From: Mytilus californianus
Taxonomy: Eukaryota > Mollusca > Bivalvia > Mytilida > Mytilidae
NCBI RefSeq assembly: GCF_021869535.1
Contig: NW_026262668.1
Span: 64,076,058-64,140,057 of the forward strand
Direction of reading: 5' to 3'
DNA length: 64,000 bases
Part shown: piece after piece, positions 1 to 10,563 of the stretch
Layout: every line of letters starts with the position of its first letter
Numbering within the stretch: position 1 is the stretch's first letter
Translations under genes and position numbers: made by a program
Notes under the pieces: model-generated
The model's input: the letters and a program-made list of their open reading frames with translations, nothing else
The model's database searches: none
What the model was told of the DNA's origin: nothing

Positions 1-234
1 TGTTATAATAAAAAGTTTCTATTCAGCTTAGTAGTTTCCGAAGTTCCTAAAAAAGTTCTACAGTACACAGCAGGGTATAAATGCATGACAGAAAATGGAA
101 TTCTTGATATATTTTTTATTTTATTTTTCAGTGGTTTTAAATATCTCAAAAACATAATAATTGACTAAATCTTAAAAAATTATTACAATACGGGTGTATT
201 ATTTTATTTTCAACTCCATATAGGTTACACTAAT

Positions 235-955
235 CGTTAATAATAATGAGCTAGTAAAAATAATAAAACTGCAGAAAAGGGCTGCAAGACTAATTTTAGA
301 TGCTGATCCACTTTCATCATCAGCACCACTGTTTAAACTGCTTTGGTGGATGACAGTAGAAAACAGAATCTCATACCATAAATCTGTTTAGATGCATAAA
401 TGCATTAATAATGAAGCCCCTGTATATTTAGCTGAAAAATTTAAAGAAATGCCAGAAATAAACCAATATTGTTTGAGGAATACGTCTTACTAAAAATTGC
501 AAGTTCCAAAAGCCAAAACAGAGCTGTAAAAGAATTTTTTTATATATTTGGGATCTGTTTTATGGAATAACTTACCAATATCCCTGAAAAAATTGACCTC
601 AAGTACAAGTTCATTCATAAAAGATTTCAAAAATTACTTGTTGGAACATTCAGAAGCTGTGTAATTTTATATGCATAATAATTTTTTACACACTTATTTA
701 AATTTTAAATATTGTTGATGTAATTTGAATGATGCCAATACTATATGAATTCATCATTTTTACCTATTTTAAAAATTGTTTATTTCATAGCAATTTCTCA
801 TTAGATTTTTCATATGTGTGTATTTGTTTGATTATTTTGTAATTCTTTGTTTGTTATTTTTCAATGTATTTCATGATGGCCTCAGGGAAGATTAGCTTTA
901 TAGCTAACTGTGTAACCCTCTTTAAATAAAGAATTATTATTATTATTATATTAAT
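235..955 (+). pseudogene. LINE 3' end (RT C-terminus, decayed)
   Basis: A frame from about 241 reads LQKRAARLILDADP, then APLFKLLWWM, NNEAPVYLAEKF and LWNNLPISLKK. These are the C-terminal landmarks of CR1/jockey-like non-LTR reverse transcriptases. At least three in-frame stops break it. The 3' UTR ends with AAATAAAG and an ATT repeat, as expected for such LINEs. It is a 5'-truncated dead insertion upstream of the first visible Crumbs exon. Confidence 0.75.
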
Positions 956-1121
956 ATAATAACCATAACACTTAAATGTAAACTTATTTAAATGAGATAT
1001 TTGAAATATTTTTTTATCTTTATTATAATTATCTGTTAATTAAAACATGTTTGTAATTAGAATTGAAATATCAATTACTTTTCTAGTCACTTACTTATAT
1101 TCTGTTTGTCAAAATTACTTT

Positions 1122-1389
1122 TGGGGCCTCTTTGGCCAAGTGGTCTAATTAGTAGAACAACTGTATCACTAGCCTGTCAAGCTGAGGTTGTGAGTTCGAA
1201 TCCTGGATGTGGCAGGTGTGCTCGACTCCAATCTTTTTTGACTAGGATTGTCAGTTTTCCTACTGAAGGTTGACTGTTCTCTTCGAGCACTCCGGCTTCT
1301 TCCACCAATAAAAACCTGACTTCAATGAAATATAACGATAGTGTTGAAAGTGGCATTAAACACCAATTAATCAATCATTCAATCAATCG
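1122..1389 (+). mobile_element. tRNA-derived SINE with AATC tail
   Basis: The head looks like a Pol III promoter: an A-box-like TGGCCAAGTGGTCTAA and a B-box-like GGTTGTGAGTTCGAATCC. A conserved body (CACTCCGGCTTCTTCCACC, GTGTTGAAAGTGGCATTAAA) and an ATCAATC tail follow. A 9-bp target duplication AATTACTTT flanks it (1113-1121, 1390-1398). The central body resembles the Meta-domain SINEs reported from bivalves; that family name is a suggestion. Confidence 0.8.
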
Positions 1390-1716
1390 AATTACTTTCA
1401 TTACTGGAACTTATATTTAATGCATAGAATTGTAGTACTTTTTAATTCTTTTTACCAAAGGTTATCTAGATAAGTCATACTATATATGATACATTTCAAC
1501 CTTGCTCATCTTTATGTTTGCCTTATCAATTGTATTATCTTTCAATCAACAACATTTCCATCCACTGGTATATATTTATGAATAATGGCTGATAGAATAT
1601 GTTGTCAGGTATAACCTTAGTGAATATAGGTTTTAAAAATCTGTAAGATCACATGACAATCTATAAAATGGATATCTTTCTTCAAGATGTTATATTATAG
1701 TTATCTCCCTTTTCAG

Positions 1717-1834
1717 ATATGTGTGTAATTGTACAGATACAGGTTTTAATGGAACAGAATGCCAGTTTAACATTGATGATTGTGCCATCTTAGATCCCTG
1801 CAAAAACAATGCTTCATGTACAGATCTTATTAAA
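1717..1834 (+). CDS. Unit A exon: EGF repeats
   Basis: Acceptor tttcag ends at 1716 and donor gtaaga starts at 1835. The exon enters in phase 2 and leaves in phase 0. It encodes the end of one EGF ([13 protein letters not shown]) and the first half of the next ([16 protein letters not shown]). Because it enters in phase 2 mid-domain, at least one more coding exon lies upstream. None is seen in 1-1716. Confidence 0.8.
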
Positions 1835-4800
1835 GTAAGAGTTAGTTGCCGCTTGCTTTGTGGTCAGAAAATTTCTGAGTATGCTTATCCTACTCAGACT
1901 TAGCATTCAACCAATCAAAATATTGGATTTGGTGTTTTGAGCACATATTTTGTACTCAGAGTACTGTGTAAAGTTTATGACCAAGAGCCCTGGACTCCAA
2001 TTGGGAAGAATTTTCCAAAGCAAGGTCAAGCCAAAGACTTTGAAAGTAGTATTTGATGTTTTTCTATCAAACGTTCAGATGGGCCTTGGTGGCAGAGAGG
2101 TCTAAGTAGTAGAACTACTGTATCACTAGCCAGTCAACACTGAGGTTGTGAGTTTGAATCCCTCACTGGGCAGGTGCACTTGACTCCAATCTTAATTGAC
2201 TAGGATTGTCAGTTTTCCTACTGAAGGTCGGTGGTTCTCTCCGGGCACTCCGGCTTCCTCCGCCAATAAAAACTGACCACCACAAAATAGCACACTAGTG
2301 TTGAAAGTGGTGTTAAACACCAATCAATCAATCAATCTATCAAACGTTCAGCATGTAAGAGTAAGAGCAATAAAGTTAGCATAATATGTTTGCTTAGGGT
2401 GATGTGTCCTTTGATGAATTGTTGCCTTTTTAAGCCTGCACATAAGCATGCATGTCAGTTCAGCCAAAGCAACTATTTTCCTTAAAACTGAAATTTATGT
2501 ATCAACAACATATAGTTTTTTAAGAAAAATCTATGTATTAGAAATTAGAGATTTAATGATTTTACAACAAATTTAAGAAGTTTTTCACCGATTTTCTGTG
2601 CTTTTTATACAAATGTTCACCTATTTAGAAATATTTTTCGTTTAAGAATTGAATGCTGCTTTTTGTAAATTTATTGAGGTGTAAAAGCATTGACCGAAGT
2701 ACATTTTGTATAAAGAGCGGAAGCGCTTCATTCTAAATAGGTGCGCACGGTCAACACTTTTACAACCCTATAAAGTTACTAAAAGAAGCATTCAATACTT
2801 ATAATTACTTTTTTTGCTAGGATCATGAAAAAACGATTTCTATCAAGTTTTTCTTTTATTTACCTGTGACTTTATTCTGGAAGCTCGTGTCATCATGATT
2901 GATACATTTCATTTTGAAATAAAGGTTAATTTCAAAATGACGAGGGATTGCTGTTAGCCAATCAAAATAACGTATTATAATGAAACATACATGTAATGTA
3001 ATTATTTGTATATGGTCATTAAATTTTAAGATGTATTAAAAAATATGGCTTTGAGTCCAATTTTCATATGATTTTAAATTGCATAATTTGCACTCTAACA
3101 ATGTTTTTATCTGTTATTATTTTTCTGCTTCAAGAAATCAATACACACTGCAAAAAAAGTTGTGAAAAATAAAACAAATCATCTTTTCCTTTGTAGGACT
3201 ACAGGTGTAATTGTTTCTCAGGATATACGGGTAAAAATTGTGAGACTGACATTGATGAGTGCATATCAAACCCATGTCAGTACAATGGTACATGTACACA
3301 GAGGTCCATTCAAAACAATCCAGGTTTTTCCTACTTTGACGCAGCTGGGTATGATTGTAGTTGTATTCCTGGAATAACAGGTAATGTTACAATTAGAATA
3401 AAACATTTTAATGTACTACTCTTTTTCATTCTTTCTTATTGATTTTTTCAACTGTTCATCTTTTTGTCTTTGATTAGAAAGTTTGTATTTGATAACAAAG
3501 AGTAAATTTTGTATAGATGTACTGGTAAGAAAATTCTAGTCAAATTAAAAGTTTCATTTTCTTGGTTTCATATGTATGCTGCTTGGGAAAAATTAGTCTA
3601 CCAAACAGCATTGTATTTATTGACGTGTTATTATACCCCATGTTATTGAATGTTTAAGGGGTATATACAAACCAATAACTTTCAGCAAATCATTCCTATC
3701 TAACTTTTGAAAGCCTTTCAATTCATCTGATAAATATGATTTTATTTCAAATTGTGTCTGACATGTAAGATCTTGTAAGGGTGCATTGTGGGTATTTTAG
3801 CAGCCTCACTCAAAAATTAGATCACTTCGACCTTCATTTTACTCTCCATGTACTAGATTTTTAAGTTTTACAACCAAATTCAGATCTTAGGATACTAAGA
3901 GACCTGCAATCATAGTACTTGGTGTAAAGATGCATCTAAGTATAGCAGTATCCCAAAAGAAGTAGTTGCTCTGACTTTCTATTAATGGTTCAACGACCAA
4001 GCTTTACAATCTAGTTTAGATCTCAAATACTGTAAACTCAGAAATTATTGTGTGCATTTATTATTGCAATTCTGCATACATATGCATATATCAGATCTCA
4101 GAATGCGAGTTCTAATTATTGCAATACTAACCCAGTCTTACTATTGGCATTAATAATCAAAGTGCTTGTAAGCACTGAAGGGTAAAGTTTGCTTTAATTT
4201 ATCATTGGGATGTCAATTAAACATTGCATTGTATTGGTTGTAGTTGATTCAACTTCAATTATGGACAAAGGAAGATAACTCCAATTTTAAAGATTACTTT
4301 TATCAATGACATCATTAATATTTTTAGAACAAATATTAGATTCCTGCACCATGCACAAGTTATGTAATTTTCTTGACAAGTATAACATCATTTTGTAACT
4401 TGAATTTCTGAGCATATATTTCATTGATAAATTTCTGGAAATGTTCATGGATAGGATGTATAGAATGTTATGATCAATGCACTATATTTTGTGTATCTCA
4501 AAAGTAGTGATAAACCTTGGAAGATTTAGATATCAAGTCATTACCATAGGGTTTTGATTGCATTTCATGCAATCTTTACCCCAAAACCTCAATAATTTCT
4601 GAATTTACAGTAATTAATGACCTACAATGATATAACTTCTATGATGATTGATGAAGAAGTGATATTACCTGAGATGATTACAGATCAAATAAAAAGACAC
4701 AAGTGTAGAACATTTGTTAATGATGAAAGAATCATTAAAATATAATTAATTAAACTGGAATTCAACTTAAATTGGCTAATGATAAAGCAATTTTCATAAA

Positions 4801-7800
4801 ATTTACATAGATTAACCATCTGTTTCTTCCGACAAGTAACTTGTTCAGCTTACGTTCTTGAAAATGTAATGATTTGGAATTGAAACTTTATTTTAAAATA
4901 TTTTTACTAATAGTCAAAGTTTATTTATTTACTTGAAAAAAATATATTTCAGGTGTTAATTGTGAAATCAACATAGATGAGTGTGTAAACAATACATGTC
5001 AGTTTGGTTCTACTTGTGTGGATCAAATTAATGCCTACACCTGTTCATGTGCTCCTGGTTACCGTGGAGACAGATGCCAGACTGAAATCGATGAGTGTGT
5101 GGAGTTTCAACCTTGCCAGAATGGTGCCATATGCAAAGATCAAGTTGCAGATTATAACTGTATATGTCCAGAGTTTTATATGAGTAAACAGTATGGTGGG
5201 AAAAATTGTACGGTACAATTGACCAGTTGTGTGAACAATAATTGTACAAATGGTGCTACCTGTAAACCATATTTAGTGGATGAAGCCACTAATAAGCAGG
5301 CATACACATGTGCATGTTTGAATGGTTATACAGGAGATCTGTGTGAGATTTCAACAACAATGTCCTTTAAAAATGATTCTTTTATCAAAAATACACTGAC
5401 AAATTTGGTCAACAACACAATATCCATCCGATTCAGGACAACATTGTCTAAAGGATTAATTTTTGCATGGGATGGAAATTTTGTGACGTCTGCCCTATTT
5501 TGTACAGTAGAACTATTTAATGGGATGCTATATGTGACTTATCCCGAAGGGGAAAGTAACAATGCTGTAACTAAAAATTACCATTTTCCTCATATGGTCA
5601 ATGATTCTCTCTGGCATGAAGTCAAAATAACTCAAACTGCAGATATGTTATATTTTGAATTGAAAAGCAGCAAGTGTTTGTCATATTGCCGAAAAAATGT
5701 GAGCTATACGACCGAGGCTCCAAAAAATAATATATCTTTTGGGAAATCTGCAAGTGCATTTAAAACTAGTAAGACAGTGTCTAAATCAAACTGGATTGGT
5801 TGCATGCAGGATATACATATAAATGATAAAGTTTTAACAATGAGTTCTCCATTACCTGATGCAGTAAATGTTGTCGCTGGTTGTGCGAGGACAATTCAAT
5901 GTACAACAGATTCTTGTAACAAAAGAGGAACATGTATAGACTTGTGGTATAAACACGAATGTGTTTGTGAAAGACCATACCATGGGACAGACTGTGAGAA
6001 AAGTATGTATTTATAAATAACTTAATTATTATTATGCCCTACCTAGCTAGGAGCATTATGTTCTTCGGTCTGTGCGTCCGTTGTTCGTCCGTCCATCCGT
6101 TCGTCCGTCTGTTTCACTTTAGGTTAAAGTTTTTGGTCAAGGTAGTTTTTGATGAAGTTGAAGTCCAATTAACTTGAAACTTAGTACACATGTTCCCTAT
6201 GATATGATTTTTCTAATTTTAATGCCAAATTAGAGTTTTGACCCCAATTTCAGGGTCCACTGAACATAGAAAATGATAGTGCGAGTGGGGCATCCGTGTA
6301 CTATGGACACATTCTTGTTATTGATAAATTTTTAAATGCATTAATATTCAGTTGATGACAGCTTTCAAAAAAAACACTCGCACTTACCTTCATAACTTTA
6401 TAATTGTCTTAAATAAAGTTGAATAAAGATCTCTTTATATAAATAAAAAACTTTTCAAAAAAATTTTTTATCATTATAAAATATGGATAGATTAAATGAT
6501 AAATAGACTGGTTGATTAATATCATTAATTGAGGCTATTTATAACTGTTTGAAGTGACTTAAATGTTCAAAATCATGTTATTTGGTTTCTATAAAACTAT
6601 AAATAGTAGCACAATATTTCAGACCACAATTTGCTGCTGCAGCAATTTTTAATGAACTGTTTTATGTGTCTTTAGATTTTACAGCTGCTACCTTTGCCAA
6701 AGGGGATAAAAGAAGTTGGACCAGCTTTGACATAAACAGTTTAAAAGCCTCACTCCAGAGCAATTTAGATATATCGTTCTTTTTTCGTACCAGGGAAACA
6801 CAAGGTCTTATGATGTTTTTAGGAGATCAAGGGTCTACATATGTTACATTAGAGTTGTACCAAGGATACATCTTAAGTCGATTGGTATTGTGCAGTTTTC
6901 GTCAAGCGTTCTATATTAATGAGACTATGTTTAATAATGGTGCTCAGCATTTCACAAGAGTTAAATTGAAGGACAATATGTTTACTCTGAATATCGACAC
7001 ATTCTCCGTGAATGACACTGTGTCATTAGCCCAGTGTCCATTTAATGCAGAATACTTGTACGTCGGTGGGGAAATTCCCAAAAACTTTGCAGCTGGAAGA
7101 AGAAAAAGGACAGCGGATTTCACAATTAGTATGGACGATATATCTAGTTTAACATCTGTTGGCAGATACAAAGGAACAATACAAGATATTGAATTGATCA
7201 ATCAGAAATTACTGTTTTATCCAGAAGTTGACATACCAAGCATTAATGCTATTAATGTCTCCAGTCTTGAGGAAGGGGAAGTCACAGATGATATCTGTAA
7301 TAGTTTTCCTTGTGATAACAATGGAACTTGTACCAATGTATTTTTCAATGATTTCCAGTAAGTTTTCTTATATCTTATTTTTCTAAATTCCTGTTGGAAA
7401 TATTTTACATATTCGTACGTTAAGTTTTTTTTTCTTTAAAATATTACTATTATTATAATTGTTTATTTTTTTGTTATGGTAACTGTTTATTGGATATGTA
7501 TTTAATCGTTGCCATTTGTCATTCGGCCACATCTTTTTAGAAAGTCTTGGGATATATTTGGAGTCATGTTTGATTGCTATAGGAATGTACGAAAAAGACC
7601 CTTTTAACCAAAGAATGATATTATAAAGATCATCTTTTTACATCTTGAACTTTAACATAACAAAGAAATATGAAGTTATCTAATAAAACACATCGGATAT
7701 TGACAGATGATAATAAGCCATTATTATGTAAAATATCAGTAATTATATTATGAATTTTGTCATACATTTTCCCATGAACTATGATTTTAGCGTTATCATT

Positions 7801-9778
7801 AATATTCAGATATGACTGTCTTTGCCCAAGTAGAAATTTTTGCCACAAGATGACTTAATATACAAAGAAGTGTGTAAATATGAGTCAAATGTCTTTTTGT
7901 GGAAGGCTATTTTTGTTAAATATGCTAATCTTGACATGCTTGTGACAATTTACAGGTATGCAAAAATGAAATTTGTCCAGATTAGTCAATATAATACTAT
8001 TCATTAACTTAATTTTGAAAGGATTGAGATATCTTACTATGATCTCTAAAATACTGGGGGCATAAAGTTAGCATTTATTAAGCCCCTCCTTCGTAATTAT
8101 TTTTGGAGTAATTTTTAGCAAGTTAATGATATCCACATTAGGCATTAAAAAAGGACTTTTAAAATAGGTCCAATGTCAAGAATAGGTCCTCCGAATCAAT
8201 TGGAGTTAGATATTGATATGTTTGAATGGTCTGTATCAAGAGTCCTACAAATCATCAGTAGGCAACATATAAAGGAGTACTGGTAGTTGGGTATATGTCA
8301 ATGAGACAGCAATCTAACAACATCAAAGACATGAAAGACATTAAGAGGCTATAATACTATAGACAAGCATCTATACCATATGCCACACTATGAATGATAA
8401 GGTGTTTTTTTTAATTTTTTTTTTATCTGAGATCAGTTTTTGGTAAAGTCCCTATGATCAACTTTATGCCTGAGAAATAAATTGACTTAAGGGTAGCTAT
8501 AAGGGAATGATGGATTGTTCTTAAATGTAAAATAGAACTGGTGTAAATATACAAAATGTATTTCTTTAGACATCGTCATACAAAAGAATATTATTCTTTA
8601 TTTATGTTTTTTGTTTTTTCAGTTGTGTTTGTCCCCATGGATTCATTGGTAAAAACTGTAGTGAATTGGATTTCTGTAAAGATCATTCCTGTCCGGTTGG
8701 AGCAGATTGTAACACTTTACCTGACGGCTTTGAATGTGAGTTTTTCTACAATTATTGTTATATACTGAATATATATCAGAGTTATCTCCCATTGACTGTA
8801 GTATGATTTTTTTTCAATAATTTTAAATCATATGTGATAATTTTCAGAAATTCAAACATAAAATATTTTATCTGAAATTCATTTTTTTATGTTTTTGAGA
8901 TAAACTTATGGGTACAAAAAATTATCAAAGTAACTTTTTTTTTATCTTTTAGGTATTAGTACTGCCACATTAACAGGAAACAAAGATGCCCCTTCTATCA
9001 TTTCCTATGAAAAACATATAAAGTCTGATTACAAGATTCACGAAATTTCTTTGAAATTAAGAACTATTGTTAGAAATGGTCATATATTGCTAATCAAAAA
9101 TGAAAATGGTCTGTATATTAGAATTGAGCTTATTGGAGCCAATGTTGTGGTTACATGCAAGTTAGATAATACAGAAGAACAGAAAGTCATGGTGGATTTA
9201 CTAATAAGTGATAAATCTTGGTATATGGTTTCCCTAACTGAAAAGGACAAAGACCTGACACTAACTGTCAAGGGAGACAATCAAGAAGCTACAAATACCA
9301 CTGTGGTGTCAGCTAATGCTATTTCACTTCAGACCTTGATTAATTATGGAACATCTTCACCATCTATAGTGCTTGGATTTACAGATTTATTTTCACCATT
9401 GGCACACCACTATTACAGTGGATGTCTGAAAGAAGTCAGAATTGGGGGTATACTTTTACCATTTTATCAGCAATCCTCTTTCACCAATTTCACAACGGAG
9501 CAATATTTTTCGGTCAAGAACAAAGCAAATCTTCAAGATGGTTGTGAAGGTGGTACTGGTTGTAAGGACAATCAATGTAAACATGGAACTGCCTGTGTGG
9601 CAGGTTACTATGGTTACCAGTGTAATTGTACAGGAAGTGGTTACTATGGTGATTGGTGTCAGACTAATGTTGATGATTGTGAAGTAGGAATATGCTATGA
9701 CAATTATAATCAAGGGAAATGTGTTGACAAGATCAATGACTTCTATTGTAAATGTAGAGCTGGTTATACAGGAACAAG
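1717..9778 (+). CDS. Crumbs-type ectodomain gene, unit A (partial, spliced)
   Basis: Six exons (1717-1834, 3197-3380, 4953-6002, 6676-7357, 8623-8735, 8953-9778) join in frame to 991 codons; phases are 2 in, then 0,1,1,2,1, and 2 out. The order is half an EGF, five EGF repeats, LamG1, EGF, LamG2, EGF, a four-Cys EGF-like segment, LamG3, one EGF, and a last EGF missing its sixth Cys. This LamG/EGF alternation is the Crumbs ectodomain plan; Crumbs is an apical polarity receptor of epithelia. The 5' exons lie outside the window. No transmembrane exon joins in frame: the last donor is phase 2, while exons 2-11 of the adjacent Crumbs gene accept phase 0 or 1. Alternatives are a tandem paralogue with an unseen 3' end, a truncated duplicate, or the long form of one locus. 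The domain call is firm; the gene limits are not. Confidence 0.85.
2079..2336 (+). mobile_element. tRNA-derived SINE, perfect 15-bp target duplication
   Basis: Same family as the copy at 1122. The 15-bp duplication CTATCAAACGTTCAG at 2064-2078 and 2337-2351 is perfect, which points to a fairly recent insertion in the unit A intron. Confidence 0.85.
2618..2800. repeat. Foldback element with overlapping inverted repeats
   Basis: A perfect 13-bp inverted pair, CACCTATTTAGAA (2618-2630) and its complement (2731-2743), overlaps a longer imperfect pair (about 2650-2697 against 2750-2797). It is probably a non-autonomous MITE in the intron; no coding sequence is seen. Confidence 0.5.
3197..3380 (+). 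CDS. Unit A exon: EGF repeats
   Basis: Phase 0 in, phase 1 out; acceptor ttgtag, donor gtaatg. It completes the EGF begun in the previous exon ([14 protein letters not shown]) and encodes most of a calcium-binding-type EGF starting with DIDEC. That EGF has a long insert between its third and fourth Cys. Confidence 0.85.
4028..4612. mobile_element. TIR element (about 585 bp) in unit A intron
   Basis: Terminal inverted repeats of 23 bp: TACTGTAAACTCAGAAATT at the left and the complement of TACTGTAAATTCAGAAATT at the right. Most bases match. TA dinucleotides at both ends fit a TA target-site (Tc1/mariner-type) MITE. No transposase is present. Confidence 0.6.
4953..6002 (+). CDS. Unit A exon: EGF repeats, LamG1, EGF
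   Basis: This 1050-nt exon enters and leaves in phase 1 (acceptor atttcag, donor gtatgt). It encodes the end of one EGF, three complete EGF repeats ([19 protein letters not shown] and LTSCVNNNC starts), a laminin-G domain at about 5360-5890, then an EGF (CTTDSC to GTDCEK). Keeping a whole LamG plus flanking EGFs in one large exon matches the LamG2 and LamG3 exons of this unit. The Crumbs LamG domain is a structural or ligand-binding fold in the extracellular stalk. Confidence 0.9.
6029..6322 (+). repeat. Dispersed repeat ending GGACACATTC
   Basis: Contains a CGTCCGT-rich head and ends GGGGCATCCGTGTACTATGG ACACATTC. A similar ending is seen near 59180-59210 and a decayed one near 15600-15645. 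It occupies most of the intron between the LamG1 and LamG2 exons. Class unknown. Confidence 0.4.
6676..7357 (+). CDS. Unit A exon: LamG2 and start of EGF
   Basis: Phase 1 in, phase 2 out; acceptor tttag, donor gtaagt. It encodes a laminin-G domain (about 6680-7230), then the first half of an EGF ([13 protein letters not shown]). Inside the LamG, codons 7098-7109 read RRKR followed by TA, which fits the furin consensus R-X-K/R-R. Confidence 0.88.
7358..8622 (+). other. Unit A intron, mostly unique
   Basis: AT-rich intron between LamG2 and the EGF linker. A decayed piece of the dispersed repeat with the TCAATGAGACAGCAATCTAA signature lies at about 8268-8365. Nothing else recognised. Confidence 0.4.
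8623..8735 (+). CDS. Unit A exon: EGF linker
   Basis: Phase 2 in, phase 1 out; acceptor tttttcag, donor gtgagt. It completes the preceding EGF ([12 protein letters not shown]) and encodes [14 protein letters not shown], a half EGF that runs straight into LamG3 in the next exon. The half-EGF before the third LamG may be lineage-specific degeneration. Confidence 0.85.
8953..9778 (+). CDS. Unit A exon: LamG3 and two EGFs
   Basis: Phase 1 in, phase 2 out; acceptor cttttag, donor gtatgt after AAG. It encodes LamG3 (about 8960-9530), a complete EGF ([12 protein letters not shown] to YYGDWC) and an EGF ending GYTGTR, one residue short of its sixth Cys. Reading past the donor gives YVL and a stop, so retaining the intron would end the protein at 9791. 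This is the last exon that can be placed in unit A with confidence. Confidence 0.88.
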
Positions 9779-9890
9779 GTATGTTTTATAGAGATGTCAC
9801 AGTCCCTGTACTAGAAGGGGATTCCATCTTACTTTTTAATGCTAGTTTTACACTGTTATGACAATTTTCCAGGGTTTTTGTAAATACTTT

Positions 9891-10086
9891 TACTGTGGAT
9901 TCATTTATTTTCGTGGATTGAGGAAAACTTGCATTTTTGTGGATACTTGATTTCGTGGTTTTACCAATTTCTGCATACATAACCTATGAAAAATTTGTAA
10001 TTCTTTGGACATTTGATTTCATGGTTCACTTATACCCATGAAACCTACAAAAATTGGTATTCAAAGTATAATAATGAATCCACAGT
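9891..10086. mobile_element. TACTGTGGATTCAT-type TIR MITE, copy 1
   Basis: Starts TACTGTGGATTCATTTATTT and ends AATGAATCCACAGTA, with inner complementary arms (TTTCGTGG, AAAAATTGGTAT). At least four more copies lie at 25990-26203, 28453-28553, 29983-30197 and 35075-35287, so this is a MITE family, probably with a TA target. Confidence 0.65.
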
Positions 10087-10168
10087 ATGCAAAATGATAA
10101 TGAATCCACAGTATGCAAATGATAATGAATCCACAGTATGCAAAATGATAATGAATCCACAGTACCCA
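10070..10168 (+). repeat. 26-bp tandem repeat of a MITE end
   Basis: The terminal sequence ATAATGAATCCACAGTATGC of the adjacent MITE is repeated four times with 25-27 bp spacing. The last unit ends ACAGTACCC. It looks like tandem growth of the element's right end. Confidence 0.7.
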
Positions 10169-10412
10169 TCAGAATCTTTGTTATAATGATAAAGGAGTAG
10201 GCCCGGTAAGACCCCTTTTTGGCCCCAAACAGTAGCATTTTTACAAATTTGTTGAAATGTAAACTTTTAGCTATTTATTAGAAAGTAGAATACTTTGGTT
10301 CCATAAATATAGGCTGTTTTTGACAATACAATTCACATGCATCAGGTAATAGCATAATAAATTCATGCAAAAGTACTGATATCTTCACAATTTTAGCATT
10401 TGTGCTAATTTT

Positions 10413-10563
10413 GAGACGGTTTTTGTCTAAAATGGAAGTGGCCCCATTTGTGTTCAGTCTTAATATTTAAATATATGTTGTATTTGATGATAAAACATAA
10501 CATATATAAAGGTTGAGACTGAACACGAATGTGGCCACTTTCATTTTAGACAAAACCATCTGA
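10413..10563. repeat. Long imperfect hairpin
   Basis: Arms at about 10413-10462 and 10514-10560 are complementary over about 47 bp with few mismatches (TTTTGTCTAAAATG, GTTCAGTCT). The loop is about 50 bp and AT-rich. It is likely a palindromic MITE; no coding sequence. Confidence 0.6.

Noticed and set aside
1125..1200. Apparent tRNA gene with A and B boxes
   Set aside because: The match stops after the head; a SINE body, AATC tail and target duplication follow, and two more copies exist. It is a SINE, not a tRNA gene.
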